From the NCBI RefSeq assembly GCF_018691265.1, contig NW_024881295.1, positions 13,126,314-13,190,313 of the forward strand: a stretch of 64,000 bases of DNA. The letters are read 5' to 3'. The stretch is from Tyto alba (taxonomy: Eukaryota; Chordata; Aves; Strigiformes; Tytonidae). Below the pieces are notes generated by a model, which saw only the letters and a program-made list of their open reading frames with translations, did not search any database and had not been told where the DNA came from. Of this stretch, positions 11,688 to 27,000 are shown piece after piece; within the stretch, counting starts at the first letter, position 1; each line of letters opens with the position of its first letter. Both the position numbers and the translations under genes were made by a program.

Positions 11688-14600
11688 CCATGGTGTTTTT
11701 TTAAATCGCGTCTGAACTTAATGACTAACCATATAAAAATAATAAGCCTAACTTATCTAATACAACTATTAGGTATTTGAATAGAGTACAGTAGAGTGCC
11801 ATGAGCCGAGAAAGAATTTCAAGAGATTATGGACCAAAGATAAGAATCCCTGACAGATCCCTCTGGAGGTCAGGCAAGGAAAACAAACAAGATGCCATGT
11901 GGCCAAAAGATGATCCCTTAACAAACAATTAAAGGATATATGGGCCAGAAAAGGAGGAGAGAAGGAGGGAAAAATTGGAAATACTCAGTTCTACAAGATG
12001 ATTGAGATGCTGATGGAAGCAAGTATTATATCCCCTCATGTTGCTGATGTCCCAGAAATTCAGCTAATGAAATGCCTTCTGTTTTTTTACAGGCAGTTGT
12101 ACACTGGTCTGGTTGAACATTTTCCAGTGGTTCCCTCTGTGTAACACATTTATAGCTGATATGCACTACCTGTTTCATGTGCTGCATCAGCGATGCCCAG
12201 CCCTCCAGGTTAGGCTCCTCAAGCTACTGCAGAGGTGGGGGGAGCACTGTATGTGCTGGCCCTCCTCCTACCTCCTTGTGAGATCCAGCTGGCCACAGGA
12301 TGCGAGCAGCTTCCTGAAATAGTGGACAGGCAATATGTGCAGTACTGGGCTCCACAAATGCACAACTGGCTCCCGGAAAGAGGCCATGGACCACATGAGT
12401 TTTCTGAAGGCAACATCCAGTTCTGTCTGATTTCCATTTCCATTAGCCTTAGGGGTCTCTCTTCTTGTATGGGCAGCAAATGATCTGAATTAGACTGTGG
12501 AAATGATCCCTCCGGTACCCAGGGTGTATTGCACATGGCTCAGCCTAAGAGCAGAGGAACTGAGTGGTTTCACTCCATATCATATTCCAAGTCACATATA
12601 ATGTACAGTACACTCTGGGGTAATTATCCTATAAAGCATGACATCTTTTTTCAAAAAGTTCCAAGATAATGTTAGTGGTCTGACCACTCAAAGAAAGAAC
12701 TCTCTCAGGAGGAAGAATGTAATTGGAAGGAGATGTATTGGTGTTGTAGCTTTGTGAAGAGCCTGTAGATATGGGACAAGGTGACTAAGGTTTGCTCAAA
12801 CAGGGCAGATTTATATAGTACAGGAAGAAACAACATTTGCTACTGAAGTCATGAGCTTATAGGAAAAGAAAAAAAATTTGCAGTATCCAGCTCTTGAGAT
12901 TGTAACAAACGTGAATTCTGTCTGAAGACCTCAAATACGCTTAAATTATTGTTAAATTAGTTCTGTGAATAACCCCAGCTGAAGTTAGGAGGCTGGAGAG
13001 AATGAAAATGTTTGTGTTTTATTTTTACTTTCTGTGAAAGTACACTTGCTGAATTAGAACACTGAAGTAAGATGAATTCCACAGAATAAATTAGCAGTGT
13101 GATGGATTGAAGGTTGGAGCATGTTTCTGGTGGAAAGGGACTCAGAAAATAACAATGTCTATTTACAGAAGAGGAGTTTCCAAACAGGAAAATAAAATAA
13201 TTAGGAAAAGGAAAGAAAACAACTGTGTTGAAGTGATACATCAAAGATGTATTTACTATTTATGTAACCTATATGCTGTTATAATATTTTCTGTTTCTCT
13301 GGCTTTTTCTTCCTTTGTCACAAATTATTTTTGTGTATCTGTGTGTTTTGATTTAGGGGTTTTCTCTTGACTCTGCAACACCTTGGTCAGCTGTCCTGTA
13401 TGTAAGTGATGCTTTGATCATCATTCTTAGCACTATATTACTCAGAGGAAAAGATAACTGGAGAAGACTTTCTAAACTTTCCAAGTAATCCTACACTAGT
13501 CTGTAACAAAAAAAAGATATACTGAAAAGTGAGTTAGGAGTGAAAGCAAAAAAGGAAAAAAACAGAGAAAGAAATACCTAAACTGCAGAGAGCATCTTCA
13601 CTTTCCTGGTAAATGCACAGGATTTTTGTCCAAACAAAAAGGATCACTGGCTATTCAAGATATAACAACTCATGAACTATAGAGGATATTGATGAATACC
13701 ATCAGAAACACAGAATGTCAGTTGTTCATGGCTTTTTCCTACTCAGAATGTTGTTCAAAACCACTGGACTACTTACTAATTTGTCCTTTTTTACTCACAC
13801 TTAATTTCATTTTCATTTGTTGTCATGCTGAGATCTATTAGGGTATTTAATGTAAAGCTAAACTGGATCCTACTGAAGGTAATTTTCTGTGGAAATAAAT
13901 CATACAGAAAAACTAAAACCTTATTATTTCTGCTATGATAAAAGGAAGAAAGTTTTTTTGTTTTAAAAGGTATTTTTCTCTTGCACTCAAAATGTTTTTC
14001 ATACTGGGAAATAAGACTTCTAACCATAATTGCCAAATCAACTCTGTAAGTACTACTAAACTAATTACACTAAATTTAGATTGAGTATTTCATAAGCTAC
14101 TGTAGGTTTTCAGAACTGTTATCACTGTTGCATGCTAATTATGTGTCATATGTCACCAGTTTTTGCAAAACTTATTTTATCTCTTAGTTTCTTACCTTTT
14201 CCAAAGCCTCTACTAATGCAAGTGTTTTTAATTCATATTTCTAACTCATTCAGTAAGACTGGGTACGACATCTCAGTGAAATTCAGTGGAGAGAATAATG
14301 GAGCTGTGTAAAAGGGAGATAGGTACATAACCTGGGTAGTTATACCCACTCAGGATTTAAAACTTTTTTTTTTTCATGACTGTCTTGATTATCAGTCCTG
14401 GAAATGAAAGTGGAGTGTTTACACTGTTGGTTGCAAACACCTCCTGTAGCTGTGAATAGCAAGTGGAAAAATTGGTCTAAATGTAACTCCATTTTGTCAC
14501 AGCTGGACTGTTTCTATTCTTGAGCTAACTTCTTTACATCTGGACTGGGCAAAATCTTCAGGGTAGACATAATCAAAAGAAAAACAGGAATATCTTAAAT

Positions 14601-17600
14601 GCATCCCTGTGTGGCTAATGAAGGATCTTACTGACCTGGGAATTACAGCATTCATCACAAAATTTTGTGCCTGAGCTCTTATGAGGAGGAGGTGAGCACG
14701 TCTCCACCCTGGGAAGATTCGCTGATGCAATTCACTGTAGGAGCTCCACTTAGCCTACATAGACACATCTTACAAAACTTTGTTAATTAGTCTAGGCTTT
14801 ATAACACAGTTCCCAGTATGCTATAATTAGAAGGACTGCTGGACAACAGGTATGTGATGTGAATCAGTGAGCCAGGTCCCCAAGCATGGAAAACTATGAA
14901 CAACCTGGAAATATACCAAGAAAAGAAAGAGTACTACAAAGAAAATGCATTTGTATTCTGAAAGCACAGTCAGGATGCAGTAAGACAGAGTAGATCAGAA
15001 AATGACCACACAGAAGAAAAGCATCACTCAAGGAAATAGGAAATGAGCAGATTGTCGTGATGGAACTGGAAGAGACAGCTCTCTCAAGGGTTGTATGGAA
15101 TATGTTTGTGAAAGAGCAGGAAGCATAAAAATGCAATGCTATGGAGGAGAGCCTAGATGCCAAGTGAAGAGACAGTGACAGGACAGATATGAGACTGAAA
15201 GTAACAGTAGACTGAAAGGGAAGGAATGGTAAAGGGAAAAAAGAAAAGAAAGTTATTAGAAGAAAGAGTAAAACTTGTGACTCAGCTGTTGCACAGACTC
15301 TTTACCTAAACTCACATGTGCTGGAAGGATGATGAAACCATTTTAAGTCACGCTTTTTTTGGATTCTGAAAAAGAGGATTTGTCGCATGGAAAGGGCAGC
15401 AGGTGGAGTACTCCAGTGTTGATCCCTGGTTGCTGAAATGACTCAGGCAGCTACCCATAATTGGGGTAACTGAGACTGCCCTAATCTGTGACCAGGGAGT
15501 GTTCAACTAGTTTATTGCTACCTCTCCACTTTCTCTTGAGATGCTTTACATACAGTTCTTGTTTGGCATAGTTATCTTCCTCAGTGAGAATTAAGATGAG
15601 CATCAGATTACTTACTGTATGGTAAAAAAGTTACTGGTGTCAGAACACTTCATTAGAAACTTTGAAGAACACATCTCTTAAAATAATTTCAATCACGTTA
15701 TACACACAAACACATATATATGAGAATAACAAGCAGTATTTTATATGGGACAGTAAAAGGAGTTAAAAAAATCAATTAAGAAAGATCAGGACTCTTTATA
15801 GGACATAAAACTCCCAGAGTTTTGTGCTTACTGACTGCAAGGCACTGAGGAGAGCATGTAATGAGGAGCATTGCTAAAGCTCCTCATAATCTAGAAGTTT
15901 CAGTTGCTATGGTATGGAAAAGGTTGGTTGGATCATGCTTCTATTAAAGCATCATTGATGATATATCTTTGCCTGTATCAGGATTCATTCTCTGAAGATT
16001 ATGCTAGTACATCCATACACATCATAATTGCCATAGGTGTCTTCAAATAGAGCAGGAACTACGCTCTAAGAAATGTGGTGGCTGGAGACAATAAGCACAT
16101 ACGCTAAATAAAGGGGGATCATTCCTGCCTGTCTGAAATTCATTCAGCTAGAAAGAAAATGAGAAAAAAAAAATCTGGAGAGGATGTAATTTCTCTATTT
16201 CTCTGTAATAAGAAATTGTTCTCATCAGTTTCTGAAACACATTACAGGCATTCTCTAAGTTAAAGACTGTGATTTCCACAATCTACCTGTGAAGAAAACA
16301 GAAAATTGGACTGTTGTGAAGGAGGAAAGAGCCTCCCACTGCCATTTTAGGGTATCTGTACAATGGAGGTGCCCTTTACTCTAACAGTGGACACTGAAAA
16401 ATTTATTGCTTAAATTCCTACTGAACAGAGCTGTCTGCAGATATAGCTACAAGTTCAGTGATAGCTTTGCCAGTCAGAAGAGTTCTCCAGAAAAACATGT
16501 GAGATGACCAGGAATATGCAATCCAATTTCCAATAGTATGGGTCAACAGAAAATGTCCTCACCCTAAGTAAAGGTGAAAGAATGGTTGCTTCTAATTTAG
16601 GAATGGCTTGTTTAAATTTTCACATCATCCGTGTAAACACAGGCAGTGTATGGAACTGTAAACCTACAGCTGAATCTCAGACACTAAAATAAGTAGTACA
16701 GATAGAAAATAAAAAGAACAAGCTGACAGAACATGATTAGAATTGTGTCTAGTTTGCTTTGTTCAGTTTTTGCTTTAGCAGTTTAAATCACAGTTCTTAG
16801 TATTAAAACATACCGGTTCAGGCAGCTGTTAATATCCTCTGAGATTTAGAAGCAATTACATTTAAAAATGGAATTGCAGAAGATGTATAAACAGGAATGA
16901 TGTTTTAAAGAAATTAAACAAAACCCTTAATTGCAAATCCAGTCATATGGTTGAGAACAGGAATAAAGCTTTGTCAAATAAAATCTCAGTGACATGAAGA
17001 AGTAATAATCTGATGTTTTATTGCATGAATTAGGTGTTTCTTTCTAACTACTAAATACTCGCCTGATGATCAGTTGCTGTCACATTCAGAACTGTAAATT
17101 TCACCAGAAAAATCGAGTGTGTCCAACGAGATGCATTGCTTATTATGTATCTAGGACAACGGCACCAGGGACTAACAGACTACGGTCCTAGCACAGACTG
17201 TGGCCATATCATGTCAGGTTCCTTTCAGTAATTTCATGGAAATAAGTAATGACAATAAACATTTGTAATTCTAAGTGAGGCTGAGAACAGTCTTGGTGTC
17301 TTTTTTGATCAGTTATTCTTCCATAGTAATCCATGATAAGAAAGATTATCTCACCCACTGTAAGTGAAACTGTCCAAGTTTTTTACTTTTATACTCCAGA
17401 CAAAAATTGAATCCTGTTCAGTTTTGTTCCACTCTTTCCTTATAAATTCCTAAATGGTATGAAACTTACTTGGGTTAAGATTTTGTTACAATCCCCAAAT
17501 TAAAACCATGTTCATTTTTGTAAGTTTAGCCAGAATTTTCAAGGAGGTTTGGGTGAAGCATAGAGCTTGCATTACACGTACAGAAAAATTTGGCTGATTG

Positions 17601-20600
17601 ATTGTGTTGGCATTACAGAATGCTGATCTTACAGCACAGCAACATCTTGGCAGATACCACAATACTTTTTTTATCAATATTTATATTAATTTTTTATGAG
17701 ACTTCTCATCAGTTGTATTTTCCCAATGATCATGTCTGTGTTTGAGAATCCTATAGGTCTTATTTAAGATGACATTATAGCCTGCAGCAAAACACAAGTA
17801 CAAATATCTGCTGAAGCAAATGATGCAAATGGTGAGGATCATGAAACAAAATGACACAGAGAACATGAGCAGTTATATCACATGCACATATACTTTCCTG
17901 ACCTTAATCCTTAAAGAATGACTTCACTTTTTGACATGTTACAGTAATTCTGTAGTTTGTAGTTCAGGAATATCATGTAAAATTGAGGAGAAGAAGGATC
18001 ATTCTAGGTAACCTTTGTGTTCAGTAACAACCAAATAGCTCAAATATTAACAACTACTCAGAATAAATATTTGAAAACACTGCTGTGAAATGACTGACTT
18101 TCAAGAAAAAAGTTATGCAGCCATATAAAATTTCTAATTTGAAAAACGTGGAATTAAACAAATAATTTAACCTCATTTGTTTCCTCAGTTCTAACTGTAA
18201 TCCAATATCAAAAGAACTGTATGGTGTTTATTTAACTCAGTGGTTGAGTTATATATCTTGGATTCTACATAGTTAAAGTTTAAATTTGGATAAAAAACAT
18301 TTGTCTGAATTTATTGAACAAATAACTGGAATTTTAAAAAGTATTATTTGTCTTTATCAAAGTTTTCACTTGTTAGAAAGCAAATCCCTTCAAAATAGTT
18401 AAGACTATTTCTTGCTCTTTTTGTGATAGTACATTCTAGGTCTTGTATTTCACCTTTTATAAGAAGACATTTTCACAATTTTTGAGACTATTAAACAAAT
18501 ACTTTCTCAGCCAGAAACATGAATTATCACAGTGCTTACTTTTGTCTATGGAGGAACAGAAAGAAGAGCTTCAAAGTGGTCTGCCTAAGCAGTCTGATTC
18601 TTCTCTCAGTTACTGGTGTATATCTGCTGAACTTTCCCACTTAGAACCTGATCTTGCATAACTGAATACAATGAGAGATTTGCTGTTGACTTCGGAGAGA
18701 TGTGTTAATGTCTTTAATGAAAAGTAAACCCCAAACTGTTCTCTTTCGGAGCTGAGCTAGACAGGACTGAAAGCTGAAATTACAGCTTCAGTGGAGTCAT
18801 ATTTCCAGTACTGTAAGAAGAGAAAAAGGTGACTGGGAAAAGGAGAGCAGCCTAATCACTGATCTCTATATTTATAGGCATCAGAAAAACAAAGAAATAT
18901 TTAAAACTAATGAGTTATCCTTGCCTGCAATAATGATACATGTGAACAAACATCTGTTTAAATCCTTTGCATTTCACTTCTGAGAAGGTAGAATTGGATA
19001 CCCTGCCCATGCTCCCCCAGGATAGCTGTACATATTTTGTCAACATTATGACAATACTTCGGGTATTTTGGAACATTTACTTTTACTGTCAAGCCTGTTC
19101 GTTGAATTTATACTACGTAGTATCAGCACAGATGCTTTGTCCCAGCAGCCTTTGAAGAGAAATGTTAATGAGGATTGTGCATGGATATGAACACCAGGAT
19201 TAGAGCTCTAGGAAATACAGGGAAGCATGAAACTGCCTGAGAACTAGGCATAAAATGAGAGTTAATGATTGAGAAGCAACAAGTGCTTGGTGCTTACTGA
19301 ATACATAGCTCTGGGGGTATTTCACAATGCAATTGAACAAAAGCCTACAAGAAGATAAGGAAAATGTACAATTTTTTTATACCAATATAGGTACAGACTT
19401 CCCCGTGAATATACCTGTATGTGTGGGCTTGATTATTTTATCTACAAAGGCAAATTCATGACTCTCTCAGTGGGATGAACTATATGTTGTATTATATCCT
19501 AGGAAAGGTAAACTATGAATGGTATTTGAAAGCTGAGTTGTACTCTCATATCATAACTAAAGTTCTGAGCTTGAACTGAACTTTCAGATGGGAGGTCAAT
19601 ATAGCTAATAATAAATCTAGAAGATCATCCTCTAGTCCAGTCACAATACAACTAATTCTTATCACTCTACAAATTTTAATTCTGTTGAAACCAAGTTAAG
19701 GCATACCAGTGTTGTAAGGCAATAACCTCAGATAGCTGTATTTGCAAAAGAGACATGTCCTTCCTGGCAAACTGGAAATAATTCATGACTTCTGCACACA
19801 GTGTTAAGAATTTCAAAGTTCAGACATATACTTGAGAGAGTTAGAAGCCTGGCAGATAAAGTGAAAGATTCTGAATGGGTTTTTTTGGTTAGGTGACCAA
19901 GAAGTTCCCTTTGATTGAAAGACAGCTGAACTGTTGTAGAATAGTAAATGGGCAATTGCATTCTTTGTTGAAGATTTTACATTAACATTTAATAAAGGGG
20001 AATAAAATCAGCTAATAGTACTGCACTTCTGCTTTCCCTTATACCATATATCACATGGAGAAAGCCTACAATGAAAGAAAATAAAGGCTGTAAAACTAAA
20101 TACAGGAAAAAAATTGAATTATCATTACTTATATTTGAAGTTATCCTTCCCTTGTGTATATTAATTATTCTACAGTTTAATTACATGATCACACATTAAT
20201 TTTTTCTCTAGACTCCACACTCAGTCACGCACAGAATGGGTGGTACTTAGTGCCTAAGGTTTTTTTAACATTTGTTTCAGTGTGCAGCCCCAGGCCTCAC
20301 ATATATTCAAACCACATCCTGAAAACATTTTTTTTTTTTTAATTTCCACATGGACTTATCTACTTACATTACAATATCTAAGTGCCTAACCAATATTAAT
20401 TAAACTAGTTCCTAACACTTTTGTGAGCTAGATGGCCTTATGGCTTCCCATTTACAAAGGAAAAGTGAGCCACGGCAACATCTGCCTGCGTCAAGTAGTG
20501 CAGAAAATGTCAGCCAAAATGGCTAAATTCTGGTAATGTCATGAGTTGCTAATTAGATGATCTAGTGATAGAAAGCATAAACACAACCTGTAAGTGAAAT

Positions 20601-23600
20601 TGTGCTCCGTAGTCACTCTAATAGTTTTTCAACATTTCTTTTACAGTTACTTGCATCATTCTAGGGTTTATTAGTAGTAATAACACTTTAGTCCAGCATT
20701 TCAAGAGTAATTATATAGTGCCTTCTTATAAAGTACTGGAGTAATAGAATCAATGACTAAAGTTGCTATAGCTTCTTTATTTGTGAGCTGTGATCTTCCA
20801 AACAGAACAAATACTTCAGAGTAACTTCAGGAGAGGTTTCCAAGGAAATTTTAGATGCCACAGGGAATTGTAGGAGCATGCTCATTCTTCAGTGAGTACC
20901 GCATAAAACTACACTTTCAATATGCTGAGTCCACATTTTTGTGAATTTTCCAAGAGAGGAAATGATCGTATAATGACTTTCATATTGGGCTTGTGGTGAC
21001 ATCTCTATACAGATCTCAAAGACCCCAAATTATTGTGCCACAAGCCGTGACATGTTACAACAACCAGAATTAATGAATCTGGCATACTTTGCCAAATAGA
21101 AAGCCATTTTCTTGTATATTTAAATGTGCTAAGGTAGGTGTGGAAGAGACATACTGCTGCACACTGGAGTTGACAGAGAAAACATGGAGATCATAGCTAG
21201 GTGAAAAATCCCTGTGTTTGTATAGACACTTCCAGAAGTGAGTATGTGAATAGGAGCTGATGCAAGAATGCAGGAGTTAGTTGTATTCTGAGTATGGCAC
21301 TTGCTCTTTAGGTGTCAGTTACTGTTGCCTTTGCATTTCCATTGCCTAGATGAGGATAATATTATTGCACAAAGTTTCTGTGAAACTTACTATAAAAAAA
21401 ACCACTTGGAAATGGCAGAAGGAAAGGTATTATATAAATATCATAAATACTGAAAACTCTAAGATGCTACTGATGGTTGGATACTTATTCCTGGGTAAGA
21501 ATTATGAGTTTGTTCCTTTTCCTTGTATTGTTTATATTTCTCACAATATGTATGAGACACACGTTTTACCCATGGAGGATCTTGGATTTTTATTTATTGT
21601 AAGACATTTTTTTTTTGTTTTGTTTTAAAGAAATGTTGCATGTATTTATATGCATGCAAATTCTTATTCTATTCAGGTACCTAAAACCTTTGGTAATTGA
21701 AGTTGTAGTGTAGAATTTATGGTGTTATTTGTAAAGTAGCTTACTCGAAAGTAAACCAAAAAAATCTAGTATTCTCTGCCTTGAATCTAGAGAAAACAAA
21801 ATTTAGTTTTCCTAGCTGTTAAACTTAAATCTACCTCCTAGGGTCTTACTGTAAATCTCACACACCTTATTAATAATACTGGCCTGAATTTGTAGGATAA
21901 AGACAGTTGTAAAGCTTATCTCCTGCTCCACAGTTATTAAGTTGTCAAATCAGGGCACTTAGGTTAAGATTAATTCTACTGAAATGTCTGCTCCAGTTAA
22001 TTCCCAGAAACATTCTGCAATAGGACATATCAGACCAAACACCATAAATAGTTGTAGCGTAATATTATTTTAAGGTAAGACATATGTGCTGCTCAGTTTA
22101 TGGCTGGTTTTATTTGTACCAACCTAGAGGAACAAGACATTCATGTCCTCAAAACCTCTCCCTAATGTCTAGCTGTTGCAGTTGTATCAATTAGAACATA
22201 TATACACTCACAGCCTGCAAGAGTCATGATTAGGTCCCTATACCTGAAAAAATTACAATTCCTACAATGGCAGAATGATACAGACAGTCTTCTGATTATG
22301 CATTAAAACAAAAATATTTGAGAATTATAAGGTGAAAATTAGATGCCTAAACTGCCCCTGCAGTCCTCTTCTCTCCCCAAAGATATTAACTTCTGTTGAT
22401 GAGGTTTTGACTAAAATTACTTCTCTGGCAAATTCTTTGTCATCAACGATAACTTGAGGAGATTCTGGCCCCCTGTACCTCTGTCTCCTCTTTTGAAAGG
22501 TATATTTAAGCCAGAAAATTTCAATGGATGGTTTTGAACCGCCCTTATCAAGAAACATACAAAAGTCTTTCTGAGATGAAACATAATCCAGTCAACAAAG
22601 GTTAGAACAGGGAAGTGGGGAAGACGGTTTCTTGCAACTGCTGTTGTTACACACTATGCATAATCGAGCTACTTAAAGAGCATTATGAGCTGGGCAGGAC
22701 CTGCTCTATTCACACGTAAGTCCTTGACACTTAGAACATTAAGGAATCCACTACACAACATGCACCAAACTATAAAGGAGTTATGTGCATCTTTAATTTT
22801 GTTTCAATTTTATGTTAATTTAGGAATTCCTAGGCATGCATTTTTGTGATTATTTCATTACCATGATAGACTAATAGCATGTTCTAAGCACTGAAGGTCT
22901 AGTCCGATGGAGATTTGAAAATGCAGATGTCAATGACCTGGCAGAGTATTTATGCTAATGGTTTCCAATAATGGACCAGGGCTCAAGTTTTCTGTGAGTG
23001 CCAAAGGATCTCTGTATCTTATGGCACAGCAAACACAGTCTGTCGCTTTCTTGATCTGTATAGGTCTGATCCCAAGTGTGCAGTTTTTATTTGGAAACTG
23101 AACAGTTCTAATTGCTGTGACAACGGAACACCACAAATATAACATTTCAAGAACAGCTCTTTTTCTTTTTTTTTAGTTTTATTTTTAAAAAAGCAATAAT
23201 GCAAAAAACCCCTAACTTTCCTAGACTTCTCTATCAATTACAAAACAAGATGCTCCAATCTCAAAAAACCCAAATGACATTTTAATTGACGAGCAGTTTA
23301 GCATTTTTGATTCATATACTATTTTATATGCTATAATTCATGACTACTGGGTTTGAATCAATTATAACTACTAAAACAATACAAGGGCATCAAAAACATA
23401 TCTGTTTCAAAATACACCATTTTGGGACAGCTCCTGTATTCTGTTTAAGGATTATAAGATATATGTAAGTGCAGTTGGGTTTCTGGTCTTCCAAGTGACT
23501 GTATTTTGAACTGATTTATCAGAGGTACACTTACCCAAAGTTTTTCAAAGAAGCTTTTGGACTACTAAATCCTATTTTTCTAGTACTCCAAGGGAGTAGA

Positions 23601-24026
23601 ATTTCAGAGGTGTTCTTTAATTTAATTTTTGTATTACGATACAAAGGTATCATAGAAGAACTGGTATGTATCAGAAAATCTAGAAACAGTGACCTTTCAC
23701 TGTCACCTTTATATAAAAACTGAAGTCCATGACTGAACTTATCTCTTTAATCATTTGAACAGCGAAAGATGAGATATGAACAAGTGGAAAATAAGAAAGA
23801 CCAAAATGGATTTCAAGAACACAGGGATATGCACCCAGAAGTCATTGCTGGAAACATGACTGAGTGCAGAACTAATGTGGGCTGTTAGCAGATTTGCAAA
23901 ACGTGTGTGCAAATCCTATTTTTGGATTAAATGACTCATGTTAACTACACACAAGCCAACTAACTCTCTGAGTACAACAGAAATAACTTAAATGCAAACA
24001 TGTCCTTCAAAGAATGTTTTGGGGTC
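11688..24026. other. long AT-rich noncoding stretch
   Basis: No gene, RNA or clear transposon. At 12090-12540 a less AT-rich patch has overlapping open frames on both strands (up to 105 codons) but no domain; I could not assign it to any repeat family. A purine-rich run is at about 15210-15262 and a T run at 20328-20340. Everything else reads as unique sequence with short chance frames. Confidence 0.6.

Positions 24027-24070
<44 letters not shown>
24027..24070. repeat. T-rich (GTTTT)n / (GTTT)n microsatellite
   Basis: A run of about ten T leads into three GTTT units and then GTTTT repeats, ending in GTTTTTTAG. It creates spurious Phe/Leu/Val frames on the plus strand and Lys/Asn frames on the minus strand. 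Confidence 0.9.
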
Positions 24071-24072
<2 letters not shown>

Positions 24073-27000
24073 GACAGGCAAATGACCTGTTGGTAGAACT
24101 GGCACAGGACATAGGCAGTTGCTTTGGGAGGCCATTGACAGGAGGTAGTAGACACATCCTTTGCCTATGCCTATATGTAACTAGGTCAGGATTTCTGTCA
24201 GCCTGATCAGTGAGAGCCACAGCAATTCAGAATTTAAACTGCCATCATCTTCCTCCACCAGAAATGAAAGAATGAGGCCACATTGCCCATATAATATTAG
24301 TCAGGAAAAGACAAGTCTCTCCAACCATGTAGGTTGAGTGCCCTCTCTCTCAGGAACTAGGCTCCTGTCCTTCCCATAAGGAGCTGCTCCCTGTGTCAAC
24401 CCTTTTCCCTTCCTGTGTTGAACAAGAAATTATATGAGAGGGGAGAGAAGTTGCAACTGGAGGTTAAGTGCCTTCCTCAAGGTTCCTCTCCAGTAGACCC
24501 AAAAACTTATATAAGTGACTAGAGATTAAAAGTTAACATGCTTACAACAGAGCTATACTTACTTTCTGATACAAATATCTCCATTTGTCTCTTGGGCATA
24601 ATAATAATTCACCACATATCAAATGCTTTGATGTCCTACATTTACGAATGTATCTTCATTTGCCATTAACATGCTATAGAGAAAGAAATTGGAGGGAAGA
24701 AAATCAAGTATGTATTGTGATGATCAGTATGTGCTTCTGTAGCTAAACTGATGGAACATAAAGTAGAAACCATTAGCATCACTTCTCAGAAAGATAGACC
24801 TATTGAAATCTGGCTCTATTTTCTTAAGCACATAACTGTCCCAGTCTTAAACTCTTTATTTCAGACACAGCTGACTAACAAGACTGACTTAGCTTTGTGC
24901 TAATAATTCAACATAAACCAACATGAACCTTATTAGAATTAACTTTAAGACTTTCTGGCCACAAGAAATTGCAGTTTCCTTACAGCAAGAGAGGTTGGAC
25001 TTAGTTGCATTCATAAGTGTTCAAAAGTCCTCAGCCTCTCAATTTCCTAAACCTATCCTTAATTCCTGATTTATTCATATCGCGATGAATAATTCTTACT
25101 CCACAACTAATAGAGCCCTGCAGGGTTATAGAGAAGGAGTTACTGAGGTGGTGCAGACTTCAAAGAAGTCAAGGGAAGCAGGGGAACTGGTGCAGGTAAG
25201 GGCAAGTGGCTTTTCCTTTGTTATAGTGGGGAACCAATGACTACAGGGGTCCAACCATCACATTGTAATGGAGTGCTTCTGTAGTGTTTGGGGAGGCCCT
25301 GTTATGGAGTTGTGACTAGGGTTAGAATTAAAAGCTAGGGCTAGAGTAGCTTTTGAGAAGGTACAGCAGAGAATGCTAAGTACAGCAGTTGTAAATACCT
25401 TTACTGTTTAGTCACAGGTCCTGTAAATATCCATGGGCTATGGAGTATGACAAAGTTTAAAACTGGTGTTAGGGGTTAGGACTGTAGCATCTAGAAACTA
25501 CGTTTGGTGTTAAACATCAGATAAACAATAAGATTAGGGAGGAAGACATCGCTGGCAGATATTGCCTTATACTTTACTGTAGGAGAGAATCATGTTCTCT
25601 GGTATGGTATTAGGAATAAAGATAAGGATGAGGTACAGGCTGAAGAAACAAGGATTTACAAAACCTGCTCCAAAGTATCTACGAGTCAGACTCCTAATGC
25701 TATCAGCTCTCTTAATTGTGTGTGCTTTATGGTAGCTCATCATTTTGTCTCCTGTCATAATCCTGACTTGAAACCTGCTCTTTCCATCATAACTCAGCCC
25801 TTCTGAGGACTATATTGGATAACCACATACAGAACCAATTACATTTCCAGAAACCACAACAGCAAAGTATTTTTTCCTGAGAATTAGTATTGAACCATTA
25901 AATAGTATCCTTAGTCAACCATTTGCCAGGATATGTTCAAAGTTTCCAGCAAAAATAAATACTGCTTCTTGCCAGTGTCACCATCTCCACATCCCTAACC
26001 ATGTTTTTAAGATGAAGGGAAAGCTGTTTGTTTGTTTCTCCAAAGGGATTCACAGACTATTTTAATAACAGCGCAGGTTGGCAAAATTGTAGTTATTAGA
26101 GTCTGCCTATCTGATGTCCCCTGCTCTAGCTGTTCACTTTCCAGTACAGTGTTGTAGTCTTTTCTATCAGAGGTCACAAGGGTGTTATATTTTACAGAGA
26201 ATGATACAATTCTGAATTACTATTGTGATTTGTGATAAAATGCACTGTGTGTATCAAAGATTTAAATAAGTGAAATGTACCATTCCTATTAGCTGTTGGC
26301 TTTGTGGATTTAAGTAAAAGTTTAAAACTCTATCAGCTTAACCAGCAAGATGCTTTATCCTGTAGCTATTGCTTTGTTATTGTATCTTGACTGTATAATC
26401 AATCAAGCCTCTCATTTATTAAAGCATTTTCTAGCCTGTGATAGAATGTGAGAATACCACAGCAAACAAGAGGAATACATAGATGACGCCATTATGTTTT
26501 CAGGCTAAATCTATTAGAAGATGGAAGCATGAATTACTGGAATTTTTTTTTTTTTTTTTGATAAAATAGAACAATCAGGAGAAAAGAAGGAATAGGATTA
26601 AGCAGAGTTTCATACGTTTCCTGTAGAGAAGTTAAACTTTTCAGATAGAGTTTTCTCTGCCCAAACCATGGCTACTAATTTTGTTTTGCAAAATACTATA
26701 ACCATCAGAATTTGTGAGCAGAATTTAGCCTTCATTCTCAAAAGGCTTCTCTGTTTAAAAGAAATCAGCCATATACATTTGTTAACTAACTGGAATTTGA
26801 AGTTCTCTAAGTAATACTGAGACATGGTACATTCGTACATTACAAATCTGTTTAAAGCACTTTTACTATTCTGAAACCCCCAAAATCAACTATGCAGAAT
26901 CCAAACATGGGAAGAATCAAAGCACTTAGAGATATTTGAACACTTATGAGAAAACACCTGCAGGAGAGTTCTGTGTATTTATTATTACTCATGTGGCCTG

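Noticed and set aside
12090..12540. GC-richer patch with a CAGTACTGGGCTCC segment resembling CR1
   Set aside because: The similarity is only about 15 bp and the flanks do not follow CR1, so no assignment is made.
24001..24220. Open frames across the GTTTT tract (86 and 68 codons)
   Set aside because: They are produced by the microsatellite and have Phe/Leu or Lys/Asn runs.
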